The notes under the pieces: model-generated
The model's database searches: none
What the model was told of the DNA's origin: nothing
Seen by the model: only the letters and a program-made list of their open reading frames with translations
In this document: positions 58,112-64,000 of the stretch, piece after piece
Numbering within the stretch: position 1 is the first letter of the stretch
How the letters are laid out: every line of letters starts with the position of its first letter
NCBI RefSeq assembly: GCF_024753565.1
Contig: NZ_JANTPT010000001.1
Span: 310,001-374,000, forward strand
Reading direction: 5' to 3'
Origin: Mechercharimyces sp. CAU 1602
GTDB lineage: Bacteria; Bacillota; Bacilli; Thermoactinomycetales; JANTPT01
Length of the DNA stretch: 64,000 nucleotides
Position numbers and translations under genes: made by a program

Positions 58112-59479
58112 TTGAAGAAAGGGGATGGATATGTGCCTAACGCAGGAATGAAATTGTTTTCTAAAGTGATTGACTCGAATGATCCGAAAGCGCTCGTTCG
58201 GTTTGGAGTCGAAGAATACCATCTTGCTACCGAGTCGGAAAAGAAAGCGTATCGATTTGTCCAAGATTACGCAGAGAAGAACCGAGGGACAGCGCCAGAC
58301 TTCCGGACGGTGGCGGAGGAAGTCGAGGGTTTCGAGTACCACCCAAATGTTGGTGATGACTACGAATACCTTGTGCGAGAGATCAAGTCACATTCAGCCA
58401 AACAATTTGCTCAAAAAATGCTTCAAGATGATGCTGTGGAAAAGTTCTCTGAATATGACGGAGAATCATTCATTAACTGGTTGATTTCCGAGGCTGAGAA
58501 GATTAAAATGAAAACAAATGTTCGAGCAGATGTCGGAACTAGTGTTAAATATGACTCGAATAAGTTCCTAGAGGAGTACAAGAAGAGAAAGCTAGGCGAA
58601 TCTCTGCGGATATGGAAGTCTGTGTTCCCTACAATCAATAATGAGATCGGAGGGTATTTTTCAGGAAATCTCTATACGTGGTACGCAAGGAGCGGGCGAG
58701 GTAAATCCGTTATTACGAAAACAGAAGCACTTAATTCCGCGTTCCAAGGAGCCAACGTTTTGTTTTGGGGAATGGAAATGGCTCGTTTCGAAATCATGGC
58801 TCGATTGTATTCAATGATCTCCGCTCGTGAAGGAATCTTTAATAAACAGATAGACGGATTGGACTATGAATGTGGCTTCGATAACCGCGCTTTGTTAATG
58901 GCGACATTGACGGAAGAATTTGAACAGGGCTTAGAAACGTTCCTTTCAGTAGTCCACGAGATGATTCCAGGTAACCTTATTATCCGCGCTGCTGACGACG
59001 AAGACTTTATCCGACGGGATCTCCGTCAATTGGAAGCAGACATAATCGAAACAGAAGCTGACGTAGTGGTCATCGACCCCTTTTACTACCTCGATTATGA
59101 GGCGAATACAACGCGTACGGCAGGCGGGGACGCAGCGAATACCTCAAAGAAGTTACGTCAACTTGCCGGAAGAACGAAAACCGTTATCCATGCGATTACT
59201 CAATCTGAAGAGATTCGGAACGACAAAGATGATGACGGCAATCGGCTGCTAAAAGCGCCAAGCAGGGCGGAAATCAAGAAGACGAAAGCTGTTCTCGAGG
59301 ACGCGACAAACACCTTCGGAATCGATACACTCGATGGTCGTGGGATCATCGATCTTGGAAAAGGACGCAATGGCGGAGAGGGAGCGCAAGTCGAGCTGAT
59401 CTACCTTCCGAATTACGGCATCGTTCGTGAAGTTCCGATGGGAGATGAAGCTGGAGGGGCGGGTCAATTTGAATTTTAA
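58112..59479 (+). CDS. DnaB-like replicative helicase
   Basis: 455 residues from a TTG at 58112 (SD AAGAGGA). The N-terminal domain (FGVEEYHLATESEKKAYRFV) is followed by a RecA-like motor: NNEIGGYFSGNLYTWYARSG with Walker A SGRGKSV (about 194-200), LFWGMEMARFEIMARL, Walker B DVVVIDPFYYLDYE, and KGRNGGEGAQVELIYLPNYG. It unwinds DNA at the phage fork. The last codons overlap the primase gene. Confidence 0.85.
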   Translation: MKKGDGYVPNAGMKLFSKVIDSNDPKALVRFGVEEYHLATESEKKAYRFVQDYAEKNRGTAPDFRTVAEEVEGFEYHPNVGDDYEYLVREIKSHSAKQFAQKMLQDDAVEKFSEYDGESFINWLISEAEKIKMKTNVRADVGTSVKYDSNKFLEEYKKRKLGESLRIWKSVFPTINNEIGGYFSGNLYTWYARSGRGKSVITKTEALNSAFQGANVLFWGMEMARFEIMARLYSMISAREGIFNKQIDGLDYECGFDNRALLMATLTEEFEQGLETFLSVVHEMIPGNLIIRAADDEDFIRRDLRQLEADIIETEADVVVIDPFYYLDYEANTTRTAGGDAANTSKKLRQLAGRTKTVIHAITQSEEIRNDKDDDGNRLLKAPSRAEIKKTKAVLEDATNTFGIDTLDGRGIIDLGKGRNGGEGAQVELIYLPNYGIVREVPMGDEAGGAGQFEF

Positions 59480-60425
59480 CGTGGAAGAGGAGTTACGCGA
59501 ATTCGAATGGCGTGATGCAGAGTGGACTGACGGTAGACTCCGCGCTTGCAGTCCGTTTCGTGAAGATGACCATCGGCCCTCGTTTTATGTGTGGTTGCGA
59601 GATGATCCGCAGAATGACTCAAAAGCGGGGTATTGGGGTGATTCGGGAGGATACGAATATCAGCGTGGCGGGTTCTTTCGTTTGCTGGCGTTTCTTCGCG
59701 AAGAAACGGAAGAGGAGACGCGGGAGTATCTACGAGAGAAATATGGAGATGGCCGTGAGGAAGATGTTCCTGATGAACTGACGTTAAAACCGTTGGTTGT
59801 CGAGGAGAAGACGAAGAGACGATCGTTGGACTTGGAGATATTGAAACCGTATCAGTTTCGGCATCCATACTTGGCGAAGCGAGGAATTTCGGAGAGGACG
59901 CAGAGAGAGATGGGCGTGGGATATGACAGGAAGCGGAAGGCAATCGTGATCCCATGGTTTTTGCCGAACGGGGAACTTGGAAACGTCAAATACCGTAAAG
60001 TTGATTCAAAGTCGTTCTGGTACCAACGCGGAGGGATGCCGATCCGCGATATGGTTTACGGAATGGACATCGTGAAGCGTAAAGATGCGAAAGAAGCGGT
60101 ACTTGTCGAGGCGGAAATTGACGCGATGACGGTAAAGGAATTGAGAATGTCGGGGGTTGCTGTAGGAGGCGCAAAGATTAGCGATAGGCAGGCAGAAATT
60201 ATCGCTAATAGTTCCTTGGAAAAGATTATTATTGCGACAGATAACGACCAGGCAGGCGTGGGTTTGCGCGGTCAGGTCGTGGAAAAGTTGCGTGGATACA
60301 TGGAATTGGCGATAGTACACTTGCCTGACGGATGCAAGGATGTAAATGAGGTCGGAGCAGGCGAGGAATTGCGTAGATGTATCGAAGGAGCGGAATCAGT
60401 GGAGGCGTTAAAGATACCCATATAA
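59469..60425 (+). CDS. DnaG-type primase with TOPRIM domain
   Basis: About 318 residues from the TTG at 59469 (SD GGAGGGG, 9 nt); an earlier GTG at 59427 lacks a good SD. N-terminal part: RLRACSPFREDDHRPSFYVW, like a primase substrate domain though without a clear CHC2 zinc site. TOPRIM: EAVLVEAEIDAMTVKELRMS with catalytic Glu, then IIIATDNDQAGVGLRGQVVE with the DxD. It makes primers for phage replication with the DnaB- and DnaC-like partners. Confidence 0.8.
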   Translation: MNFNVEEELREFEWRDAEWTDGRLRACSPFREDDHRPSFYVWLRDDPQNDSKAGYWGDSGGYEYQRGGFFRLLAFLREETEEETREYLREKYGDGREEDVPDELTLKPLVVEEKTKRRSLDLEILKPYQFRHPYLAKRGISERTQREMGVGYDRKRKAIVIPWFLPNGELGNVKYRKVDSKSFWYQRGGMPIRDMVYGMDIVKRKDAKEAVLVEAEIDAMTVKELRMSGVAVGGAKISDRQAEIIANSSLEKIIIATDNDQAGVGLRGQVVEKLRGYMELAIVHLPDGCKDVNEVGAGEELRRCIEGAESVEALKIPI

Positions 60426-60427
60426 AA

Positions 60428-60450
60428 ACGCCGGAGCGGATGTCCGGCGT
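60428..60450 (-). terminator. terminator between primase and repressor genes
   Basis: ACGCCGGA and TCCGGCGT form a perfect 8-bp stem; on the reverse strand it is followed by TTTTTATA. Confidence 0.8.
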
Positions 60451-60459
60451 ACATAACGA

Positions 60460-60687
60460 CTAGGATTCGTCGTCGGGGACGTACTCGAATATGTCGGTTA
60501 CTTGGATGTTGAACGTGTTGCAAAGTTTTTCGATGGTGCCGAAGTAGATGCGTTTGTCTTCCTCAAAGTAAGTTGGACGCATTAATATTCCAATAGCGCG
60601 TTCACTCATTCCTGTAAGTGTGGCGATTTCTCTATTAGTTCGCAATCCTAGTTTCGCCATTGTGATGGGTAAATTGTTCCGAATCAG
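60460..60687 (-). CDS. Cro/CI-type XRE repressor, apparent CUG start
   Basis: 75 residues. A single XRE helix-turn-helix (TNREIATLTGMSERAIGILM) with a short C-terminal segment (TIEKLCNTFNIQVTDIFEY), typical of small Cro/CI regulators. The first ATG (60660) has no SD and would cut into the first helix. AAAGGAGG lies 9 nt before an in-frame CTG at 60687, giving (M)IRNNLPITMAKLG, which matches the usual start of this family. A TAA just upstream excludes any earlier start. It faces a divergent promoter region and should control the early genes. Confidence 0.75.
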   Translation of the reverse strand: MIRNNLPITMAKLGLRTNREIATLTGMSERAIGILMRPTYFEEDKRIYFGTIEKLCNTFNIQVTDIFEYVPDDES

Positions 60688-60717
60688 TTTTTATCGCCTC
60701 CTTTCACACTTTACTTG

Positions 60718-60746
60718 ATCTTATCATATAATAAATTAATCGTAAA
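60718..60746 (-). promoter_or_regulatory. promoter of the repressor gene
   Basis: On the reverse strand TTTACG, 17-nt spacer, TAAGAT, 31 nt upstream of the CTG start. Confidence 0.5.
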
Positions 60747-60769
60747 CATCAAAAAAGTGATCTTGTATA

Positions 60770-60798
60770 TTGACGACTTGTACTATGGTTGGTATGAT
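60770..60798 (+). promoter_or_regulatory. rightward early promoter divergent from the repressor
   Basis: TTGACG, 17-nt spacer, TATGAT: strong sigma-A match facing the sigma-like gene. Confidence 0.7.
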
Positions 60799-60835
60799 TA
60801 GAATAAACAATCGGAAAGAAAATTCAGATTTAAAA

Positions 60836-60896
60836 ATTTTTCGAAAAAGTGTCCTCAAATCTATTAGATTTACCCGTTAGTTAAAGTGAGGGGTAC
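60836..60896 (+). repeat. isolated copy of the 70-bp unit before the sigma-like gene
   Basis: AAAATTTTTCGAAAAAGTG followed by TCCTCAAA and, 16 nt later, ACCCGTTAGTTAAAGTGAGG. It shares GTGTCCTCAAA and ACCCGTTAGTTAA-GTGAG with unit one of the array at 52617. Confidence 0.85.
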
Positions 60897-60911
60897 AAAG
60901 GAGGCTGTTAA

Positions 60912-61481
60912 GTGGAAGACTTGAACAATTTAATACGTAGAGCGCGTCACGGTTCAATCGAAGCGGAGAATCAGATCTTTTCAAGATTCAGTGAGCTAAT
61001 TGAGAGGGAAGCCGATGCTATATGGCACAGATTGAAAGACGAGAGCGCATTTCGTTGGGAGTGTTATTGCAGCATAAAGAGGGCGTTGAAGAAGTATGAC
61101 GAGGGAAAAGGGAAATTTGAGTCGCTGGTCAAGAAAAACATAATGCGCACACGATCCAAATTCTTAGCTGAGAACAGAAGACCTGGTATCGAAATTAGTC
61201 TTGAAGGTTTAACAGAAAGCGGATATGATCCACCAGATAGAGGGAAGGACGTTGAAAAGACACTGCTTGAACAGGAGACAGAGGGAATGATAATAGAAAA
61301 GGTCGCCGCGTTGGCCCGCGGCGACGCTAAAAAAAATAAGCGAGTAATCTCATGCTGGTTGGACGGATTGACGGATACCGAAGCCGCTAAAGAGTTGGCC
61401 CTCCGAAGCGGTTCCGCTGTAGCCACTCAACAAAAGTACGTCCAACGATTCAAAAAACGTTGTCAAGCGGCTTTGGCGTAG
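60912..61481 (+). CDS. phage-encoded ECF-like sigma factor
   Basis: 189 residues, GTG start with SD AAAGGAGG. N-terminal helices (LNNLIRRARHGSIEAENQIF, RWECYCSIKRALKKYDEGKG) look like sigma region 2. The C-terminal HTH (ISCWLDGLTDTEAAKELALR, ATQQKYVQRFKKRCQAALA) looks like region 4. The linker contains GLTESGYDPPDRGKDVEKTL. It may switch transcription to middle or late phage promoters. A 70-bp unit sits directly upstream. Confidence 0.65.
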   Translation: MEDLNNLIRRARHGSIEAENQIFSRFSELIEREADAIWHRLKDESAFRWECYCSIKRALKKYDEGKGKFESLVKKNIMRTRSKFLAENRRPGIEISLEGLTESGYDPPDRGKDVEKTLLEQETEGMIIEKVAALARGDAKKNKRVISCWLDGLTDTEAAKELALRSGSAVATQQKYVQRFKKRCQAALA

Positions 61482-61500
61482 ACACTTAACACGTAGAGGG

Positions 61501-61521
61501 CGGAGCTGACAACTCCGTTTT
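61501..61521 (+). terminator. terminator after the sigma-like gene
   Basis: CGGAG and CTCCG around CTGACAA, then TTTT; an outer AGAGGG/CCCTCT pair extends the stem imperfectly. Confidence 0.55.
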
Positions 61522-61731
61522 CCCTCTATTATAATTATAGCAATTTTTGCGACAAAACATACACCCAATTATTGTAGAAAATATTCAGCCACTACGAAAA
61601 CACAGTAATGACGCTAACTTCTCTCTTGTATCTATTCTAAGCCGATACATTTTTCCTGTCAACACCGCGATCTGTTCAATATGACTACTAAAACTATCGC
61701 AGAATTTAAGTTTTAAAGGAGTTGATAATCT

Positions 61732-62274
61732 GTGACGAGCTTAAACGTTAATGTGAAAATAAGTAATCATGCTGTTAAAAGGGTTCAAGCGTACTATTTC
61801 CGGCGCCCGTATAAAGAAGCGAAAAACTTTATCAAGAATTTAATAACGGATGCTCGATTTATTGCAGAAATAATCGGAGGTAAAGGTGAAGAAGGCTTAC
61901 TGTATGCAAACGGTAAATACTCCATTATTACAACTCGTGATGGTTCGCTCATAAAAACAGTTTATCGGGTGGAGAAATTAAAACACAAGGGCACAGAGGA
62001 GAAGATTCGGGAATTGGTTGCGAAAGAGGAACGGAAATACGCTAGGACAATAAAAGCTACTATACGTAAAACTGAACGTGAAAAGTTGGAATGGGGTCTT
62101 TACATTGCGGAGCTACGGATTCAACAATATGAAACTAAATCGGACACAAAAAAGAACGCTATTGAAGCGCATATAAGAGGAATAGAAAAGTACCTCGTTC
62201 AAGTAGAGGGGGACATCAAAGCAATGCAAGACGAACATCGCCAGATTTCGAAGAGTCTCGTCTTTATGGGGTAG
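61732..62274 (+). CDS. hypothetical phage protein
   Basis: 180 residues, GTG start (SD AAAGGAG). N-terminal compact domain (ISNHAVKRVQAYYFRRPYKE, EEGLLYANGKYSIITTRDGS) followed by a long coiled coil (about 90-175). No family recognised with certainty. Confidence 0.55.
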   Translation: MTSLNVNVKISNHAVKRVQAYYFRRPYKEAKNFIKNLITDARFIAEIIGGKGEEGLLYANGKYSIITTRDGSLIKTVYRVEKLKHKGTEEKIRELVAKEERKYARTIKATIRKTEREKLEWGLYIAELRIQQYETKSDTKKNAIEAHIRGIEKYLVQVEGDIKAMQDEHRQISKSLVFMG

Positions 62275-62301
62275 CGCCGACACTAGGCTTCTATGTCGGC
62301 G
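62275..62301 (+). terminator. hairpin after the coiled-coil protein gene
   Basis: CGCCGACA and TGTCGGCG form a perfect 8-bp stem; there is no clear T run, so it may slow rather than stop transcription. Confidence 0.5.
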
Positions 62302-62385
62302 AAGCGGTATCATAACGCCAACCTCAGAGCTAGTACCGTTTCGCGAGCGTAGAAGCTCGAAAACATTATGAAGGAGGACGATATA

Positions 62386-63120
62386 TTGTCGTACGTTGCG
62401 AAGAAGGGGCGGCAGGCGGCGGAGTCGGCGAATGAAGAGAAGGCAGACGTGTCCCAAGTACTGCGGTCACTAAAAAGCGGATCATCGTTTAAGGTTCGTG
62501 TTCCATCGACGGAAGATTTCGTCGAATACTTTGCGCACGGTGTTTTCGGGAAGTTTTACACAACTCCGTGTACAAAACCTGGAGGAGAGGAGGATTATTA
62601 CGATAAGGCAGTTGATCACTTGTATACCAAAGTCAACGAAGAGGAAGACGAAGATAAGAAACAGGTGCTACGGGATCAGGCGTATCAACTAAAAGCGAAA
62701 CCACGCTATCTTTTCGGATTCATTAACCTTGAAGACGGGTTACCCCTCATAGTGGATCTCACGAAAAACCAAGCGAAGTCCGTAATATCCGCTATCGATA
62801 AGTATACGAAGAAGATCGGCACATTTCCATTTGAGTTGTCAAAGGAGGGAATGAAAATGGCTACGAAGGTATCGTTGACTCCGGTTATTGACGAGGACGA
62901 TCTAACGGAACAAGAGCGCAAACATTTTGAAAGCACAGCAGGGAAGGCGTTTGATGATCTGTTGTATGAAAAGGTCTTAAAAGTACGTAAAGAGGAGGAG
63001 CAAATAGAGGACTTGAAAGCGTTTGGATTTGACGTAAGGAAGTTAGGTGTTGAAGACGAAGTTACTCCGATTGAAGACGAAGGTCAAGGAGACAACGGCG
63101 ACGATAACTACCCATTCTAA
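62386..63120 (+). CDS. single-stranded-DNA-binding-like phage protein
   Basis: 244 residues from the TTG at 62386 (SD AAGGAGGA at 9 nt); the ATG at 62368 lies before the SD. Contains SLKSGSSFKVRVPSTEDFVE and KAKPRYLFGFINLEDGLPLI, the pattern of phage SSB-like proteins. The acidic C-terminal tail (EDEGQGDNGDDNYPF), as in SSBs, recruits replication proteins. It lies with the replication genes. Confidence 0.65.
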   Translation: MSYVAKKGRQAAESANEEKADVSQVLRSLKSGSSFKVRVPSTEDFVEYFAHGVFGKFYTTPCTKPGGEEDYYDKAVDHLYTKVNEEEDEDKKQVLRDQAYQLKAKPRYLFGFINLEDGLPLIVDLTKNQAKSVISAIDKYTKKIGTFPFELSKEGMKMATKVSLTPVIDEDDLTEQERKHFESTAGKAFDDLLYEKVLKVRKEEEQIEDLKAFGFDVRKLGVEDEVTPIEDEGQGDNGDDNYPF

Positions 63121-63132
63121 GGAGGAGATATT

Positions 63133-63357
63133 TTGTTTCGAGTTCATACGGCTAGCCATACGATGAAAGTTCCGCGTGACGGAGACATGGAGAAGAGGGC
63201 ACACGATTTTTTCGAAAAGGAGCTTCCGAAGATGGGGTTCGATGACGCAGACCAAGTGGCCTCATTCGTTTGTCATCTGAGGGAGCAGGCGGATCTGTTG
63301 CTGGAGGATATTGCGATTATGGTTATTCAGATGGAAGGAGAGGAGGAAGGCGAATAG
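63133..63357 (+). CDS. hypothetical small protein
   Basis: 74 residues, TTG start with SD AAGGAGGAG. Reads FRVHTASHTMKVPRDGDMEK and a helical acidic end. Its TAG overlaps the ATA start of the next gene. No family recognised. Confidence 0.55.
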   Translation: MFRVHTASHTMKVPRDGDMEKRAHDFFEKELPKMGFDDADQVASFVCHLREQADLLLEDIAIMVIQMEGEEEGE

Positions 63358-63734
63358 CGACGGAAACGGCAAACGTAGGTAAACATAGCGAATTGTTAGC
63401 GCAGACTGCGCTTCTCGCAAATGGACATGAAATCGCGCAACCTGTCGCAACGGAATCATACGACATCGTTGCAAAACACCCGAAAACAGGCGTCTGGCAT
63501 ACGTATCAAGTCAAGACATGTAGAGTTCGTGAGGATCGCAATGGAGCGATAGTCGTCGAGGCACGAAGAAGCGGAGGGAGGTATACGAAAGAAGACGCTG
63601 ATTATTTCATAGGCGTATGTGGCGAAGACGTATATCTGATCGAAAATGTCGGATTCAGCGAATATTGGGCGAGTAAGACGACATTAAAGAAGTGGACGAA
63701 ATTAAAAACGAACATGAAGGGGAGGGTTAAATGA
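63354..63734 (+). CDS. PD-(D/E)XK nuclease (resolvase/endonuclease-like), AUA start
   Basis: 126 residues. Reads (M)ATETANVGKHSELLAQTALL, then ESYDIVAKHPKTGVWHTYQV followed by KTCRV: glutamate in the first helix, Asp in SYDIV and Q-V-K form a PD-(D/E)XK site. It resembles Holliday-junction resolvase-like or homing-type nucleases of phages. AGGAGG (63341-63346) lies 7 nt before ATA at 63354, which overlaps the upstream TAG. No canonical start exists near the SD in this frame. Confidence 0.7.
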   Translation: MATETANVGKHSELLAQTALLANGHEIAQPVATESYDIVAKHPKTGVWHTYQVKTCRVREDRNGAIVVEARRSGGRYTKEDADYFIGVCGEDVYLIENVGFSEYWASKTTLKKWTKLKTNMKGRVK

Positions 63735-63907
63735 AGAGTTATTTTAGAAGAAATAAGAGTTTTTATTCGGTAATTTGCGCAATTGTATTGATGACCATAG
63801 GGTTTGAGATTGACAGGATTTTTTATGGGTTTGGTAATCTACTGCTACTTTGGATAGCGGGCTGGATTTTAGGGGTAGTCGCAGGTAGAGCCGATTATCA
63901 TTCGTAA
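63731..63907 (+). CDS. small two-helix membrane protein
   Basis: 58 residues from the ATG at 63731 (SD GGGGAGGG, ATGA overlap). KSYFRRNKSFYSVICAIVLM and NLLLLWIAGWILGVVAGRA give two membrane helices. Function unknown. Confidence 0.55.
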   Translation: MKSYFRRNKSFYSVICAIVLMTIGFEIDRIFYGFGNLLLLWIAGWILGVVAGRADYHS

Positions 63908-63920
63908 AAGGAGGCGAGCC

Positions 63921-64000
63921 ATGGAGCAGCTAACTCTAAATCTTAATATGAAGGAGGAAGAAGAGGAAAAGAAGCGTCGAGAACGAGTCAAAGAAGCGGA
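63921..64000 (+). CDS. hypothetical protein, 3' end outside window
   Basis: ATG with SD AAAGGAGG; the first 26 residues (EQLTLNLNMKEEEEEKKRRE) are highly charged. The gene runs off the window, so no function can be assigned. Confidence 0.5.
   Translation, partial: MEQLTLNLNMKEEEEEKKRRERVKEA

Noticed and set aside
59476-59955. 159-codon reverse-strand frame in the primase gene
   Set aside because: His/Pro/Ser-rich shadow text without SD.
15750-64000. Large serine recombinase for sigK excision
   Set aside because: No resolvase-type catalytic Ser domain was seen in any frame; if it exists it lies outside the window.

Overview
The window looks like DNA of an endospore-forming Bacillaceae bacterium. 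Shine-Dalgarno sites are strong, TTG and GTG starts are common, a fragment of the mother-cell sigma factor gene sigK is present, and several quorum receptor/propeptide pairs of the Bacillus RRNPP type occur. The genus cannot be fixed from sequence alone. No tRNA, rRNA, CRISPR array or intact insertion sequence was seen.

Left part (1 to about 15.75 kb) is accessory DNA built from decayed elements. It holds the 3' part of a DEAH-box helicase operon, a decayed RRNPP receptor that keeps an intact propeptide gene, and a membrane protein. A DUF4145 pseudogene and a collapsed prophage follow. In that prophage a TerS-like gene, TerL and a broken portal gene run straight into the 3' end of an endolysin gene. 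Next come a polymorphic-toxin locus (two small lipoproteins, then a lipoprotein-anchored WHH nuclease toxin) with an array of intact and decaying immunity genes, a type-I-toxin-like peptide, and a complete RRNPP receptor plus propeptide. At 15.49-15.72 kb lies an internal piece of sigK that has lost both ends.

Right part (about 15.75 kb to the end) is a siphovirus genome with plasmid features. Its modules in order are: a winged-helix Rep-like gene with two 15-bp direct repeats; a small terminase with HTH; a 6.4-kb cargo region (membrane proteins, a pilin-leader WHH toxin with SUKH immunity, a small tyrosine recombinase); large terminase, portal, minor head protein, scaffold and capsid; head-tail connectors; tail tube; tail chaperone pair with a canonical -1 slippery site; tape measure, distal tail and tail lysin/spike genes; holin, endolysin and second holin; and a reverse-strand RRNPP receptor/propeptide cassette. 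After these come a ParM/ParR-like partition operon with upstream repeats, an FtsK/TcpA-like ATPase with a replication-relaxation protein, a 70-bp repeat array, two KilAC antirepressors, DnaC-, DnaB- and DnaG-like replication genes, a Cro/CI-type repressor, an ECF-like sigma factor, an SSB-like protein and a PD-(D/E)XK nuclease. Phage morphogenesis plus partition and replication genes suggest a phage-plasmid or a prophage derived from one.

The most unusual signals are: (i) at least three phage genes whose only SD-phased start is AUA, plus a CUG and an AUC candidate; (ii) a family of about 70-bp palindrome-led units, six in tandem at 52.6-53.05 kb and one in front of the phage sigma-factor gene; (iii) three RRNPP cassettes whose propeptides share a C-terminal Glu-Pro motif; (iv) three tandem lipoproteins with a shared leader and hypervariable repeats, the last carrying a nuclease toxin; (v) a sigK fragment bounded on both sides by foreign DNA, with a perfect 13-bp inverted repeat at one edge.
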